Origin: Musa acuminata AAA Group
Taxonomy: Eukaryota > Streptophyta > Magnoliopsida > Zingiberales > Musaceae
NCBI RefSeq assembly: GCF_036884655.1
Contig: NC_088339.1
Coordinates: forward strand, 26,245,501 to 26,309,500
DNA length: 64,000 bases
Direction: 5' to 3'
Of this stretch, positions 62,101 through 64,000 are shown piece by piece (the first letter of the stretch is position 1; every line of letters starts with the position of its first letter). The notes beneath the pieces were generated by a model. It was not told where the DNA came from and did not search any database. It was given only the letters and a program-made list of their open reading frames with translations. Position numbers and translations under genes: made by a program.

Positions 62101-64000
62101 ATTAAAGTCAGCCTCTACTTCAAAACTGTCTGGCAAATCCCACTTTCCTCTGCTGCATACAAAGTAACTCCTCCCACATTCAGTGCATACTCCATGTGTC
62201 TCATAGGTACTGGTGCATCTATCTAGGAGATTAGAGCTGGACTCAAATCCAGGTGAGGTTCATACTTGAATATGTTGAGAAGAGTATTCTTGTATCCAGC
62301 ATGAAACCTAATGTCTATGCATGAAGATCTTGTCATTATTTCTTGCATATACCTAGACAATCACTTCCTACATAAATAGTGAAAAATTGCACTTAAATAA
62401 TATATTAGTTCTTCAAAGTATCCTAGTTGGCTGAGATCCTAAGCCATGAAATAAAATTTTAAATAATTAAGGACTTGTTCAAGCTGGTGGCTACTCCAGA
62501 ATGCAATATCAAGATCATGCACCACTAAATAGAAAGAACACCCTGACTACAAATGCTAAATTCCAAACTGCAACACAGAACATGGTACTACACAACATAT
62601 CAACTTTATGCTAACTCCAATGTGTCATAACCAGTCAATCCTCTTGAAAAGAAAATAGTCACCATGGCAAAGGAGCTAGACCATTTGAATCTGTTTCAAG
62701 AATGCAAATTACAGCTCAGTAGAAAGAGAAACAAAACTAAAGACCATTTACTATTTATCATACATCCAACTTGACAAGAGATTAGGCATACAAGAAATCG
62801 TGCCACATATAAAATTTGCAATCAGCAAAGGAAAAATGATCAGCTAAGATGCATAGGTACAGCAAACTAACAAACTTCAAAAGCTGACAGGCAGAATATA
62901 GGCACCGGTACTTTGATGTTAAAATAATGAGAAAAAAATTAATAATGTGAAGAGGTTTAAAACGAATAAAGCATGAACTAGAAAATTGAATACCAGATAA
63001 ACGAACAGCAACTAAATCAGTTGATACAAGAACAAGCAGGCGAACACAATGTCGCAAGAGCTGAGTAGAATTTTTTCCCAACGAATCCTGTATTGAAAAG
63101 GAGAGGTGAAAACTATTTTTCAGAAATGATAGCTTCTCATAGCATATCATTAAAAAATTAACCTTCTAAAACAGGTAAAATTACATTAAAAAATAACCTC
63201 AGAATTATCTTACAAGGATCCAAGTGTTGAGTGTGCTGAGTCCTTCTTTGGTCCCAGTGAAAGATTTTAGAGATTCAACAGGAAGGCGCAATAATTCTTT
63301 AGCAAGATGTAGTCGTCCAGATGTAGTTTTTGCACTAAAGAACAAGTCTTGCAATAAAGATTCCTTGGTGGACAATATATGTTTGCCATCTGAAGAGCTT
63401 TTACAAAGACCACTAGAAAGCTTGCATGCATCAAGTCGCTTTGACATGTCTCTTACTTCATTTCGTTCACTATCTGACTGTCTCAGTGTAGATTCCATTG
63501 CCTCTACTTCTGCTAGGTAATCCTTACCAGTAGTTAAGATGTCTATAATGCGTACTGCTTCTCGAAGACCACTCATCATGGCACCACCAACAGTATCAGG
63601 GTGCTCCTTGCAGGTTGCTTCACCAGCAAAAAATAAACAATTTGCAACTGTTCTTCCCAAAATATCATAGTCTTCACCAGATGCTCCAACAGCAACATAA
63701 GAGTAAGCACCCCTACTGAATGGGTCCATACCCCAATTTGTCACAACAGATGCAATAGGATCTGGTACAGAAGCTTCACCAAAAAGTTTGCGAAGAACCA
63801 TCAAAGCATGGTTCACGTGATCAGATTTGCTGAAGGTTTGTCTAGCTGCCTTTCCAACTACAAGTGCTATTAGAACAGGTGTCCCAACTGTCTTCTTCAC
63901 ATTCCAAAACATAAAACATTGGCCCCTTTTATCTGTTTCTTCTGCAGTAGCCCCAAAGTAGTCTACGTTTTCATCCCAAAAAGCTTTAGAGAACTCCAAT
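59145..64000 (-). CDS. LDL3: LSD1-like histone demethylase LDL3, 3' part
   Basis: LDL3 is an FAD-dependent amine oxidase that removes H3K4me2 from transcribed genes. The window holds its last six exons: 63214-64000 (continues upstream), 62994-63087, 60701-61179, 59881-60585, 59489-59563, 59145-59210 (stop), with all phases matching. The first contains the C-terminal part of the amine-oxidase domain: DYFGATAEETDKRGQCFMFW, WGMDPFSRGAYSYVAVGASG, DYDILG, LFFAGEATCKEHPDTVGGAM and MSGLREAVRIIDIL, including the FAD-contact GEAT motif. A long family-specific tail follows (LLRLPVESLKSFTGTKEGLS, LRHCVRLLVLVSTDLVAVRL, WIEVFRKEKAVNGLKLLRQ). It ends in an SRI-like helical region (VVDYVASLLMPLYRTRKIDR, YKSIMKRTATKVVEQ, FVDKLIEKHMAM), which in Arabidopsis LDL3 is reported to bind phosphorylated RNA polymerase II. 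The N-terminal part, with most of the FAD-binding fold, is outside. Confidence 0.93.

Noticed and set aside
1..64000. Bacterial-type systems, CRISPR arrays, prophage or viral insertions
   Set aside because: No repeats with regular spacers, no phage or viral proteins; everything recognisable is plant nuclear.
1..64000. tRNA or rRNA genes
   Set aside because: No convincing cloverleaf A and B boxes or rRNA blocks were seen by eye; a tRNAscan-type search would settle this.
14405..64000. A functional cluster of nuclear regulators (AIPP2-type, AHL, DDA1, LDL3)
   Set aside because: The genes have mixed strands, large gaps and unrelated pathways; clustering is most likely coincidence.

Overview
This is a plant nuclear window. 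Genes are split by GT-AG (and two GC-AG) introns, long AT-rich intergenic DNA carries transposon relics and microsatellites, and every recognisable protein belongs to a land-plant family. GC-rich first exons and many GGTACCG-rich miniature elements suggest a monocot, perhaps Musaceae or another Zingiberales lineage. That placement is an impression from sequence style, not a measured result. No bacterial, viral, CRISPR or organellar features were seen.

Layout from left to right: 1-5100 is AT-rich repeat-like DNA. At 5132-5311 (+) lies what looks like the last exon of an uncharacterised protein with two GKHxRF motifs. At 5720-8859 (+) is a fibrillin/PAP3 (plastid-lipid-associated protein) gene that looks broken: start codon changed to GTG, a one-base gain in a G run and a one-base loss in the last exon. 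At 11741-12427 (-) is a Cys-rich OCTOPUS/DUF740-like gene. At 14405 to about 24000 (-) is a PHD-finger plus SPOC-like gene of the AIPP2/PAIPP2 type, with ten exons assigned with continuous phase and a 5' end that is not resolved. At 27815-30936 (+) is a two-AT-hook AHL gene with a repeat-filled leader. At 32130-34202 (-) is an intronless PLS-class PPR gene. At 34680-37200 (-) is DDA1, split into four very short exons. At 41303-48697 (+) is a 13-exon CNNM/DUF21-CBS (MGR-type) transporter gene. At 50275-51483 (+) is a two-exon unknown gene. 51.5-59.1 kb is mostly noncoding, with a LINE relic, a hAT-like MITE with a clear target duplication, and a tandemly duplicated 78-bp exon-like unit. At 59145-64000 (-) is the 3' part of LDL3, an LSD1-type histone demethylase with an SRI-like C-terminus; its 5' part lies beyond the window.

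The genes do not form a pathway. Four encode nuclear regulators (AIPP2-type reader, AHL, DDA1, LDL3), but I treat this as ordinary gene neighbourhood. I found no undescribed system. The best leads are the decaying PAP3 locus, the MITE insertion whose empty site survives in the neighbouring tandem copy, the duplicated symmetric exon, the repeat structure in the AHL leader, and two GC-AG introns.
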